NCBI RefSeq assembly: GCF_000003815.2
Contig: NC_049984.1
Location: forward strand, 16,097,418 to 16,161,417
Source of the DNA: Branchiostoma floridae
Taxonomy: Eukaryota > Chordata > Leptocardii > Amphioxiformes > Branchiostomatidae
Length of the DNA: 64,000 nt
Direction of reading: 5' to 3'
The translations under genes and the position numbers were made by a program. Each line of letters begins with the position of its first letter. Positions within the stretch are counted from its first letter, which is position 1. Positions 23,246-35,600 of the stretch are shown piece after piece. The notes under the pieces are model-generated. The model did no database searches. It was not told the origin of the DNA and saw only the letters and a program-made list of their open reading frames with translations.

Positions 23246-26200
23246 GTAAGAAAATATTCTTTCCAGTTGAATGTTCATAAGAAAAAGAAAGCCATGGTTT
23301 TGATGGTACTTGTGCTTTTTATTATTATATAGATCTATCTTTAACTTGAAATGACCAAGATTGTCGTTGAATGATTTTAAAGAAGTTAAACCATTGTCTT
23401 GTCAAAGATTTGTGTTTCAGTTGAATGCAAGTCTATCGTAGTAGGATAGTAATCTACTGTTAAAGGAAAATAGAATTTATTCAGATGTAGTGCTGACAAC
23501 CATAACAATTTAGATGTTGAAACAAAAAGCGTATGTTTCATGTGTATCTTAGCTCACATGCATATAGCATTGCAAAACATGTACATGTTCTTTGTGTTGG
23601 ATGTTTTGTCATAGGGTGCTGCACCTACAACTCCAGAAATGCTTGGGTCCTTCCGAGTGCCAAAGACAGTCCCCAAAAGGAAGGCACAGTCCCCTGCTGT
23701 ACTTACACATGGCCGCCCTACACAAGGAGGGGCCTCTTCCATAGGCAGTAGTGAAACCACACCTCCGAGTTCGAGACGAAGGCCGCAAACCCGAAGTCAA
23801 GGTCGGCATGTCACAAACCCTGGGTCAAGGTCATCAACGCGTCCTTACACGACCCAGAAAGATGTGGGCATCCAATCAGGCGAGTCGTCACTGGAATCAG
23901 ACACAGACACAGAAATGGGATTCCTAGACGAAACGAGGAAGACCATGGTAAAGGGAAAGGCGTCAGAAAAAGACGTATGTAACCATGTCAAGGACAACTG
24001 CAGTGAAAATCCCAAGCAAAGTGCACCAGTGCAATCCCCTGCTAGGTCTACCAAGTCTCTCGGATCTAAGAATCAAGACCAAAATGGCGTTGGTAAAAAA
24101 GTAAGTAGCACAGACACAGCAGAAGAGCATGTGGAAGACCATCCTCTAGACTTGACCCTGAAATTTGTCCAAACTGGTTTTGCTAATGAAGTCGATCTAC
24201 AAGAAGTGAGCCAAAATGAACATCAGCTTGGAGTCCAAACTCTTGATGGGAAGTTGACCTCAAAAGATAACACAACTAACAACAGTAAAGCAGACAAACA
24301 GCCAGAGGATGGGGCCCAAGAACCTTCCAATGAGCAAGTTACTGTTGATGAACAGAAAGAAGTACTTCAGCAAAATGCACAGTTTGGTGATGAAGAAAAT
24401 GTGAGAGAGGAGCCCAGCAAGCATTCTTCTCAGGATGAAACAGACATGGACGCATCCATACAGCAAGGTCAGAAAGATGCTGAAAGTGCCAAAGTAGTAG
24501 ATAATGATCCTATGGTAGTTACTAAAGCTGGAGCTGGTGCCATGGAGGATGGGTTTCTACCAACACTTCTTGCAGTATCTTCAAGGGATGCATATGAAGA
24601 CATGTCGTCAGGACACTCTGTGCAATCAACTGAAGATAGTGTCCTTTCAAAAGAGACCGGAGAGGAAACTCCAGACATACATGGTTTGGTAGAAGACACT
24701 TTATCACCTAAAAAAATCTTTGAAGAGTCTCCCAAGTCTCCCAAGCCAATGGAGGATAGCAGTGGACAGTCTCCAGATAAGGTGTTAGTTGAGGGTGATC
24801 CCTGTAGTGTTGAGGGGACAGAGATAGCTGATGTCCAAACAGATGAGCAAGAGATAAAGGATACCTTTGAAGACAAACTGACTGATGTAGATGTTGCAAC
24901 CATGTCACCCAAGCCAGTAGAAGATAGCATGGTACAGTCTCAAGATAATGTGTCTGTTGAGGATCAACTTAGTCTTGAGAAGAAAGAGATAGCTGATGTC
25001 TCTACAGATGAGCAAGAGAAAAAGGATACCCTTGCAGACAAACTGACTGATGTAGATGTTGCAGCAATGTCTCCCAAGCCAGTAGAGGATAGCATTGCAC
25101 GGTCACCAGTTGAGGATCATCTTAGTCTTGAGAAGAAAGAGATAGCTGATGTCCCAACAGATAAGCAAGAGATAAAAGATCCCTTTGAAGACAAACTGAC
25201 TGATGTAGATGTTGCAACAATGTCTCCCAAGCCAGTGGAATATAGCATGGTACAGTCTCATGATGATGTATCAGTTGAGGATCATCTTAGCCTTGAAAAG
25301 AAAGAGGTAGCTGATGTCTCAACAGATGAGCAAGAGAAAAAGGATCCCTTCCCAGACAAACTAACTGATATACATGAAGACACTCCAGTCAAGTGTCCTG
25401 ACCCAGTTAAGAACAACATTGTCCAGTCTCATGATAATGTATCAGATGAGAGTCATCATAGTGCTGAGAAGAAAAAGATAGCCCTTACAGATGAGCAAGA
25501 GATGAAGGGTCCTATTGTAGAGAGACTGACAGATGAAGATGGTACTACCACGTCTCCTAAGCCAGTGGAGGATGAAAGCATACAGGTGATACAAGATGAT
25601 AGTTCAATTAAGACCTCAGAGGATGAACAAGATTTGTCCTCAACTGACCCATCTAATCAGACAGAGGAAAAAGACTCTGATGTCAAGATTGATGACTTAA
25701 CCAATTATCAGTACAAAAACACAACAGCAAGTCAGTCAGAAGATAAGACAATGCCAACGGAAGGGAAGGTCACTGATCCAACACTGACAGAGCCTTCCGT
25801 CTTAGAAGACGAAGTTCAGATGTCAGAACTGTTGCAATCACCTAAGAAACCAGAGCCACCATGTAACAGGTCAGCCATAGATGACACAACTGTGCTCCAG
25901 GTAGAAGAAGATGCTCCATTGACTGATGGAATGGAGAAGGAAGAGAATGATCTTGAAGAGACTAACGTGTCACACACTTCTCAACGTACCAGCATCACTC
26001 CCTCTCCTGAAGAAAAAGAAAATAAGCAAGTGAAAGATGTATCTGATCATATTGTCTCAAGTGAGCCTGGGAGTGTGGATAATGATCCAAGCATCTCACC
26101 TCCCAGCCCCATTAGAGAACAGCTACATGAGAAGAGCACCCTAAAGATAGCTCCGAATGACAGTACTGCTTGGGTCTTAAAGGAATTTGAGGATCTGGAA

Positions 26201-29200
26201 TGTTCACCGGAGATTCCGACTGTCTCTAAAACTTTCAACACAAAAGACGCATCCCAAGACTTGTCACAGCGGTCGTGCGATGTTCCCAGCTCAGAGAACG
26301 AGAGAGAGAAAGAGACGATACCCTCAAGCCAGGGATCAAACAGAGAATTTGACAGTGGAGAATCTTCTGACGACCACATGGGAATTCTGAGACTCAGCCC
26401 AAGTGGAAGGAATGGTGACAATTCCTCACAGTCACAGAGTGATGTTGAAAATGAGGACGTGGAAACGCCACTGAGTCAGAACTCGACATATAGTGACTTC
26501 GGCTTGTCAGGAGTAGTACCGTTTGTGGCATCTCCAACTGAGAGTCAGGAAGACAGCAGGGAAGCTTTATACAGTAAAGTCGTTGCAGAGATACAAGCAA
26601 ATGAAGAGAACACAGCAATGCCTACACACTTTGGAACACAAAATGGAGATGCTAAGGACAACAACAGTACAACAGGCTTCAAGAAGTCAGTGACTTGGGA
26701 CATAACAGACTCTTGTTTGGACACAGACGATCAGGAAGATGACGACCCAAGCAGGGATGATTTGGATGACGACTTCAGCGACAGGGACTCGAGATTCATT
26801 ATCTCAGACTCCATCGACTACAGAGCTGAAGATAACAACTATCCCAGTGAGAGTGAAAGCTCCAGTTCCGATGAAGAGGAACCCAGCAACACACCCATAG
26901 AAGGGGTTGGTCTAGGTTTACAAATGTCCGACAGTGAAGGGGAGGCTGAAGAAAGAAGGCACAGTAGTCAGTCTGTTTCACAACACAAGGAACATCCCAG
27001 TTGTGGTCATCAAGTAAAGAATCAAAGCAAAGACGTCAGTGATCCACAAGAAGAGAGCAATGAAGAAAAGATTGAAAACGAGATATCAGAGCCTACAGAT
27101 AACGAGGATTCACCATCAGGCAACTTCCCAGAGACAAGCACACAACAAACTAAAACTGAAGAGGAGAAGAACAAAGTCCTCCCACTTGAAGAGATATCTC
27201 CTGTTGATGCACGTTTGTCTCAAGTTTTGCAAACTCAAGTAACGGGGACTGGAAAGCTTCCAAACATGAAAGAAGATGAAGAAGATGTTGTCAAGGTCAC
27301 AGAATCCAACCCACGGGTGGTGACATCAGGGATCTCCATGGTGATCGAGAGTTCAAGTTCACACGAGCAGCAGAATCAAGACAGGGATAATGACAATGAA
27401 CGTGACATTTCAAATCCTCATATCAATCAGGAAGAGGCTTCTAATTCATCTCTTGAGGAGTCTGGGTCAAAGGGACAGCTTAACACTGAATCTGATCAGA
27501 GTGCCAATGGGAAACTGTTGTGTGCAGATAATGTCAATACACACAACCATGTTGAAGAGAAAAACACTGCCATAGATGATCAGCCATGTGTAGTTGGAAC
27601 TGAAGCCATGTCAGGTTCAAAAAGGCCACATGACGAGAACGATACAGTACTGCCACAGAACAAGAGATTACTCCTGGATGCACAGCTGGAAGAGAAAGAT
27701 AATACTGAGGTTGAAGGGTTTACGTCAATGGATGTCACATCTGAAGGGTGTGAAAATGTTGCTGAGGATTTGCCATGTGCCACAGAAGACAGCTTTGAAG
27801 TGCAATGTGACATACCTGAAGTTGTAGACACTGCACATTTGAAGCAGATGTCTTTGCCACTCATTTTGGTGAAAAGTAGAGCAGACTGTGTGAGAGACGT
27901 GGTCTTAGATTTCTTCGCTCACCGTTTCTTTGTCAACAAGATATCCTCAAAGTTGGACAAGATAGCAGAAGACGCCAGAAAGCAGAAAGTAGCAGAGGAA
28001 GTGAAGAAGTTCTTTGCAAGCGATGCTTGGAAAGAACAGCCCAAAACTACACCTATGGAGGACTCTGTTGAACCTGTATCAGAAATGGCATCATCAGATA
28101 GCAACTCAAGTGCCAAAAAGAGGGACGATTTCACTCATAAGGAAAGTTCAAGTCTTGAGGTGGACAAGAGGAAAGTTATTGAACACGCCGTGTATGAATT
28201 CTTCAGGAAGAAGAACTTTGCAGCAAAGAAAAAGGAAGACTTGGGAACGGAAGTAACTGCACCTAGTGTGACAGAAGATAAAGTGCAGACAATGCCAAAC
28301 AAGAGGCGTAACAGCGAAGAACAAATGCTAGAAAATGCACCAGAGGCGAAGAGACATAGGCTTCAGGAGGTATTAAAAGATCTTGATGGTCCAAGCAGTG
28401 AAGGTACACTAAAAGTACATGAAATAACACCACAGGGACCACAGCAGCCTGACGTGTGTAGGGAATCTATTGGAGATAATAGAGAAGAAGTAAACAGCAG
28501 TCAGAAGTATATCTCTTCATCAGAAAACCAAGATTGTAAGACCTTTGCTGATATCCAGGAAGACAACAAGGAGCATGAGGTCGAAGCCAACCAAGACAAA
28601 CAAAATCCAACACCTGAACGAGATCAAAAGGACAAGAACAGAGAAGAAATAAGTTGTGAAACATCCAATACAAATGACAAATACAATACAAATACAAAAG
28701 ACGACAAAGAGACAGATACACCTGAAGAGATGAATGTAGCCATGGAAAGAGAAACCAGTGACAAAGATGGATATAAACTTGAGACCTCTACAGAAGAGAT
28801 GGACATACATGTTGAACCAGAACAGCATAATGACAAAGAAATTACAGTAGATGCAAAGGAAGTGCATATGGAGATATGTTTGTCAACAGGAAGTGACTCA
28901 AAGGATTTAGACAATGTAGAAGTAGACTCTGAAGATAAAGAAAGTAATAGCCTTTCCTTAGTGTCACTTTCAGCTAAAGAAAATATCATGCCATTGGAAG
29001 AAAGTATTGAGGAAAGTCCTGCACAAGCCAGTGAGGACGAAGTGTTGGCTACTAAGAATCTGTCACAAGATGATTTCTCAGAGAATGGTCCCTTGACAAC
29101 TACAGATGCTGTAAACAATAAGGACTGTAGTGAAATCATGCTTGACACTGCTAGTAGTACTCACTCTCCCATTGAGATAAAAGAAGTGCAATGTCAGGAT

Positions 29201-29608
29201 TTGGCTGAAGTAGACAACAAAGTTGACAATGATGTGTTGCAGTCAGATTTATCATCAACTGAGGAAGTAAGGCTTGAAAAGCCATCTAGTATCTTACCGT
29301 CAGACAATGGTACAGTCCCTCCCAGTCAAAGTAAAGAGCCAGGTCAGAATTCTCAAGAAGATGTAGTACCAGAAGTGTGCAATGATATTACTGTGCAAGA
29401 CGACAGTGGTAGTGGTACTGATGTCAACTCTGACTCATCTCTCCCCTCGCCGGAACGTTATTCTGACTCGGAATCTGACAAGGATTCTAACTACTCAGAC
29501 AACGACAGGTTTCTGTCCTCTAACTCTATGGAGTATGGAGCTGAGTACTACAGTGAGGAAGATGGCGATGAGAGTGATCAAGATGATGAGGGCAATAATA
29601 GCAGTGAA

Positions 29609-29642
<34 letters not shown>

Positions 29643-32600
29643 CAAGCAGTGAACATGATGATGATGATGAAGATGGCTGCTCCAGTACCCCAAAGTCACC
29701 ACCAACAAGTAGCACTGCAGAAAAGACCAACATTGCATCAAAGGGTTGCCCTGATACTGAACAGAATTTGGAGCCATCCAAGGCTGGAATGTCTGGTGAA
29801 TTAGACTATGCAAATGAAGTTGTTATTGAGGAGACAGAAAAGCAAAGTAACGAGGCGGCCCTGCAGGGTCTGAGCTGCGACTTTGATGATGATGATGAGT
29901 TCAGCGCACCACACATCAACATTGATGACATTGACTTTGATGATGACAATTTTGGTGATGACAGCATCCCATCAATGGAGACCAGCTCCAGTCTGCACTC
30001 TCCTATAACTAGTGTAGGAAAAGCTATATCAGCTCAAGAAAAGGCAAATAAGGCAGCTGTGCAGGCATCAGAAATTAAGACAAGTAAGAACGTCACAAAC
30101 GTAGCACTAACTGAGGACAACCTTGGACTTGGAACAAGCCGAGAAAGTGCAAAAGACACAGTAACAAAACCTCCAGCTTTCAAGTCAACAAGCCTATCGT
30201 CTAGCAAGGAGACAGCAGACACAACCCCAGGTGTGGGGAAGGGTAAGGAAAACTCAGGAACGACTGAAGAAACCCCTGGGGTGCTGTCAACTAATGCTGG
30301 AAGGACAAGACGCCGCCTGGTGGATACTCCAGGTATTGCAGCTCGTGTTCTGAGTATTATTATAGCAAAAATGTTGGCATAGTACAATGTATGCGAACAT
30401 GCTCATGTTATGTACAGAAAAGCATCTAGGAAAAGATTTGTCAAGTAGATATATATTGATATAAACATTATCGTTTGAGTAAGATTCAAAAGATCGGAAA
30501 AACTTGTTTTCTCTTCCATCATTGTTGAAAGATACTGCTAAAAGGTTGCTTATATATATTAACATCAAAATGTTATTAACTGCAGTTAAAGGGAAACCCA
30601 TGATAAATCTTTTAGGTTTTACTCATTTCATGATTTTTTGTATTGTGTGCATATAATAAACAATAAACAATTTTTTTGCTACAGGAAAGGTGACCACAGA
30701 CAATGCACCCAGATACATGGAGCAGTGCCAAACCATCCTGGCCAGTCTACAGGGAGCACTGGACAGGGAGCCCAGCTTAAAGGACATATCCAGGGTGCAG
30801 GCATGGAAGTAAGAATCTTGATTAAAACATCACTTAAGTATCACATACACGAGTATGCTGGAGCACTATTATGTAAGTGCCACCCTGAAAAAAATGTGTC
30901 GAGGTATCTCCAATGCAACGTCCTCGTTTGATACACTCCTGCGTATCTAAACTGTGCATACCTACATGTACATGAAGGTTGTGCTTCTCTATGTTTTTCA
31001 AAGTGGTGGATATACATAAGTTATGTATCCTGGTGGATACTGTAAAACTTAAAATATTTGCATTTATTTTGTGTCAGGGTTAGACAAGTTTTCAAAAATT
31101 CCTATCGTCCTATCGGGGAGTAAATTAAAAATTTACTTGCCCGAACCAAATTTTCACTTGCCCGAAATTTAAATTACATTTTTCTATGTGTTTTCACTTT
31201 CATAAATTTTCACTTTTGTTAAGAGACCACGTCTAGCGAAATAATAGACGTTAAAAGAGGACAACAACAACAAAATCTATGTCTCTACTGGCTTAAAAAT
31301 GACATGGTCAATATAGGCAGGCATTCAGCCCCATGTGCTGTCACACTCAGTGGTAATTTGAGCGGGTCACATCTGGAAATTCTGACTTGCCCGTCGGGCA
31401 AGTGGGGAAGCACTTCTGCTTGCCCGAACAGCACTTTTACTTGGCCGGGACAATCGGGCTAATGGACTTGTTTATCCCTGCATGTTTTTTTGCGGTGATC
31501 TCTGGAATTCATGACAATGTATGTATTCCAATCATATTACTACTGTACAACTTAACTATGAAAATATGCAACTTAAAAAACGCTGCAAAAACACTGTTAT
31601 CCCTCAAACCAGTACCACCAAATAATGCCACTGCAAAAGTAAATGAGTTTACAGTAAATGTTAATGGAGCTATACTCTAACAGGAAGGAGGCTGCTAAGC
31701 TGGGTGAAAAGATGTCCCTCCCGGAGACCATCATCGCGGTGGTTGGCGACACGGGCGCGGGAAAGAGCAGCCTGATGAACGCCCTGCTGGACCAGTCCTC
31801 CGTCCTCCCCACCTCCGGCATGCGCGCCTGCACCGCTGTCGTGGTCGAGGTCTCCAACAACGACAAGAACAAAAACTACGAGGCTGAGGTCGAGTTTTTG
31901 TCCAGGAAGGTTAGTTGTGGGCATCTGTTTCCAAGTTTCATTTGTTTGAATATATCGTAACTATTCGTTCTTAGTCTAATAAGAGAAAAATCAAACAGAA
32001 GCATGCCGTTTATCTAATTGTAGTTACAGGCACAAGAAGACCTAAGCTAGGTGTACAATTTCTTACAACTGAAGAGATACCAACTTGCTATTCCGGCATA
32101 ATTGTAATGAACTAATAACAAACAAACTATTACTGCCAGTGACATTGGTGTATAATTATTCAAATGTATGTATGAATGTGGGATTCAACACCTGTTAATA
32201 GATGATAGTCTATTTTCTGTCTCCAGTTAGAAACCACCATTCTGCATCTTGAACTTGTTTCTTGAATTTGCAGTCCTCTCCTGTAGCATATATCATAGTG
32301 TGTACTAAAAAATTGAATTTTTGGTATCCTTTTGGTGACATTTAAGTGCAACATTTTGTACAAGTTTGAATTAATTAAAATCCACAAGTAACTTGACAAT
32401 GTAAAGTTTAGTTAATGAAAGTTAGACATCCTGGTAATAAGATTTGCAAGATTCTCAATGTACATTCTCAATGATTCCTGTCAAGTTGATAAAGGTGGGA
32501 TTTAGTTTCTATTTATCAAAACTACATTGTACCTTTCTGTAGGAATGGCATGATGAGCTCTGCCTGCTCCTTACTGACTTGATAGGAGATCTGTAATGTC

Positions 32601-35600
32601 CCTAACAGATCTGATAGGAGATCTCTAATAGAATTTAGTTTCTATTTATTTGTAAAAGGATTTAGTTTCTATTTATCAAAACTACATTGTGCCTATCTGT
32701 AGGAATGGGATGATGAGCTCCGTCTGCTCCTAACAGACCTGATAGGAGAGGACGGTAAGGCTAAAAGGAAGCCCGACCCCCAGTCTGAGGCAGGAATAGC
32801 CTGGAGCAAGATCAAGGCGGTGTATGGTAGGGTGGAGTCGTACGATGTGCTCTCCAAGTTACCTCACGTACGACATCTACTGGGGACCACCAAACACATC
32901 TCAAAGTCAAGGGTATGTATGCACGTGATTGATTGATTACATTCCTTGTGTAATTGTTAGATACACAGGAAAAGAGTTTGCTCTGTAAACTGTAAGATGC
33001 ATTTATTTTTGCTATGTCTTTACTTCATGGTAAGAAGGGAAAGAGATTTTGTGGTGCTTTAAATTTGTGGTTGAAACAATTTGATAATAATACATTCGTC
33101 AGTCATTGGAAATAAGCCATATTCACTGTCACAAACATTGCAGAAAACAGGTCGCCACAAACACTTCAAAACTAACAGCTAACATTTCAAGATCTTGGGA
33201 GAAAAATTTCCTGTGTAGTTAAGTCACTGATTAAACACCTTACACTTTTTCTTCAAGCCATTTCTGCAGTCTTTTGAAATCGCAGTGGTTTTATGAATTA
33301 TATTCGCGATGAAGCGGCCGCCACAATGATAAGTTTTCAAAAGTTGTTGCTAGCAAACTACATACAATGTATTAAGTGTGGAATTGCTGGTGGCAATGCT
33401 AGATTAGAATGCATGATGCAAAGACCATAACAAAAGGTACAATAAAAATTTATGTAATGGAATGGGACATTGCAACCAAAGCCTACCACTGGCCAACACT
33501 ATATTACCGTTCCAGGCCAGGGAGTTTCGAAGTGAGATTGATAGATATGTGGACTCCATGGACGCCCCTCCCGCCAGGGGGCCTGGGTCACGGGACAGGT
33601 CAGGTGGTCAGCTCTGGCCAATCGTGAAGCGGGTCAAAGTTCAGATCCCCAACTGTGAAGTGTGCAGTAGTGGCGCCATCCTAGTGGACTTGCCGGGAGT
33701 TAGGGACTCCAACGCTGCCAGGGATAACATAGCCAAACAGGTGAGATGTTAGATCTTGTCTTGCTTATGTGGGGTCATGTGGTCTAACTGTGGCGTGTTG
33801 GGCCCAGAACCCCGAGGTCCTGTGTTTGAATCCTGTCATGCTACCAATCTTGTGCCATTGGGAATGGCACTTAACACAACTTTCCTCACTCCGCCGTATG
33901 AAAATGGGTACCTGACTTAAGTTGGGGAGGTAAAAGGCAGTGTGAGGATAGTATTGGGCTCTGCTACCTAATACTATGCCGAAGACATGGTACTAGTGGA
34001 TAACAACCAACTGCCCCTACGGCCATGAAGAGGCTTTGGGACTACCTGTACCTCTTTACCTAGCTTTTGTAAAGACTTGCCACAAAATGAAGTTGTGGCA
34101 GAAAAAGTAGAAATTCCTATTTATGTACATTTTTNNNNNNNNNNNNNNNNNNNNNNNNNNNNNNNNNNNNNNNNNNNNNNNNNNNNNNNNNNNNNNNNNN
34201 NNNNNNNNNNNNNNNNNNNNNNNNNNNNNNNNNNATTTCCTGTCAATTTACATTGTATGTGCTTTAGGCATGCTTTCATCTGTACAAAGACTCACAACCT
34301 GAGGTGTCCAGAAATCATATCAGGTATTTTTGAACATGAACTGAGTTTTCAGTAGCAGGTAAAAGTTTGGAACACTTACTGTTCAGTAGGCATATCTGAT
34401 CAGGAAAGAACTTGTGGTTTTTGACAAGTCTTAGATTAGTGTCATATTGTAGTTCACAATGTTCATTGTGTACTTGTATGATGTTCTTGTGCAACAAGCC
34501 ATACATAACCACTAGTAGTGTTTTTAAATCTGTTAGCAGCCACCCCCTTGTTTTGCCTCTATAAAGATTTCAATATGCCATAACATAACATTGTATATGT
34601 ATATGTACATATAAATATAGGTGTATTGATACTGATACAGAAAAATGAATATGTTTCTAGAATTTAGTTTTCAGAGTCTGATATAAAGATATAGTCCTTA
34701 CTTGTTCATTGGCTTTTGTTAAGAACACATATTGGGAACAACTTGCAAAATATTCTTTAGAATTAAGTAGATTTTTCTAGTTTTTACCCTTTTCTCTGAC
34801 CTTTGACTTTTGACTTTATTCAGATCCACTTTTAGCTATTACAACATTATGTTGCTAGCTATTCTTCCAGTGGTCTACATAAAATACATTGATACACGCA
34901 CAGCATTTCTCTGAACAGTTAATGACTAATCTCTTATTGTTTGTATGACAGAGCTCTGAATCTAGAAGACGAAGTAGAGCAGCTTGAGAATGAAATCAAT
35001 GCCCTGGAGGTAGAGAAGATGTCGCTAACAGAGGAGCTGGATTCACTGAAAGAAGAGGAGGAGGTGACAGATGACGAGTTGGCAGGCATCCAACAAGAGG
35101 TCAACGACCTGAAGGAGGGAGTATTTGAGCTGGAACAGACTGTGGAACCTTTGGGCGATGAGGTTTGTATTTTTTAGTTGACAAAAATGCTCCTGCAGTT
35201 CCAACGCAAGTTGCTAAGGGGGACCAAAGCCACACCTCTTCTTCCTTACATCAAAAGATATCTGCCACCAAAAATGCCAACACCATAGTATGTCCAGGAC
35301 AAGACTTATGTTCTGTCAATAAAGCTGTCTTCTATGTCTGATTGTAATGTGTGAACTTACATTATAGCAAGCCATGTTTGTCCCATGTCGTTAAATTTTG
35401 AATGATATGATTTCATTTTCATTACAGTGATCATGTTAATTTGAATTCCTAAAAGATAGCCATTCAAAAAAAGACTGAAGGTATGCATATAATTGAATTG
35501 TGTATGCACATCATTTCCCAAATACTTTTTCTTTGGATCTGGACACAACCATTGCACAATCACAAACAAAGAACATTATATGTGTCATACAGCTGTCTTT

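Noticed and set aside
24469-24930. 153-codon minus-strand ORF opposite the giant exon
   Set aside because: Shadow of the Ser/Glu/Asp-rich coding strand; no domain, no splice context. The same applies to minus ORFs at 26047-26421, 28624-29148 and 29526-29813.
33786-33858. Functional tRNA gene
   Set aside because: A/B-box-like words are present but no clean cloverleaf or T-run terminator; better as a SINE head.
34077-34355. ORF running through the N gap
   Set aside because: Made of N; only 34268-34323 within it is a supported exon.
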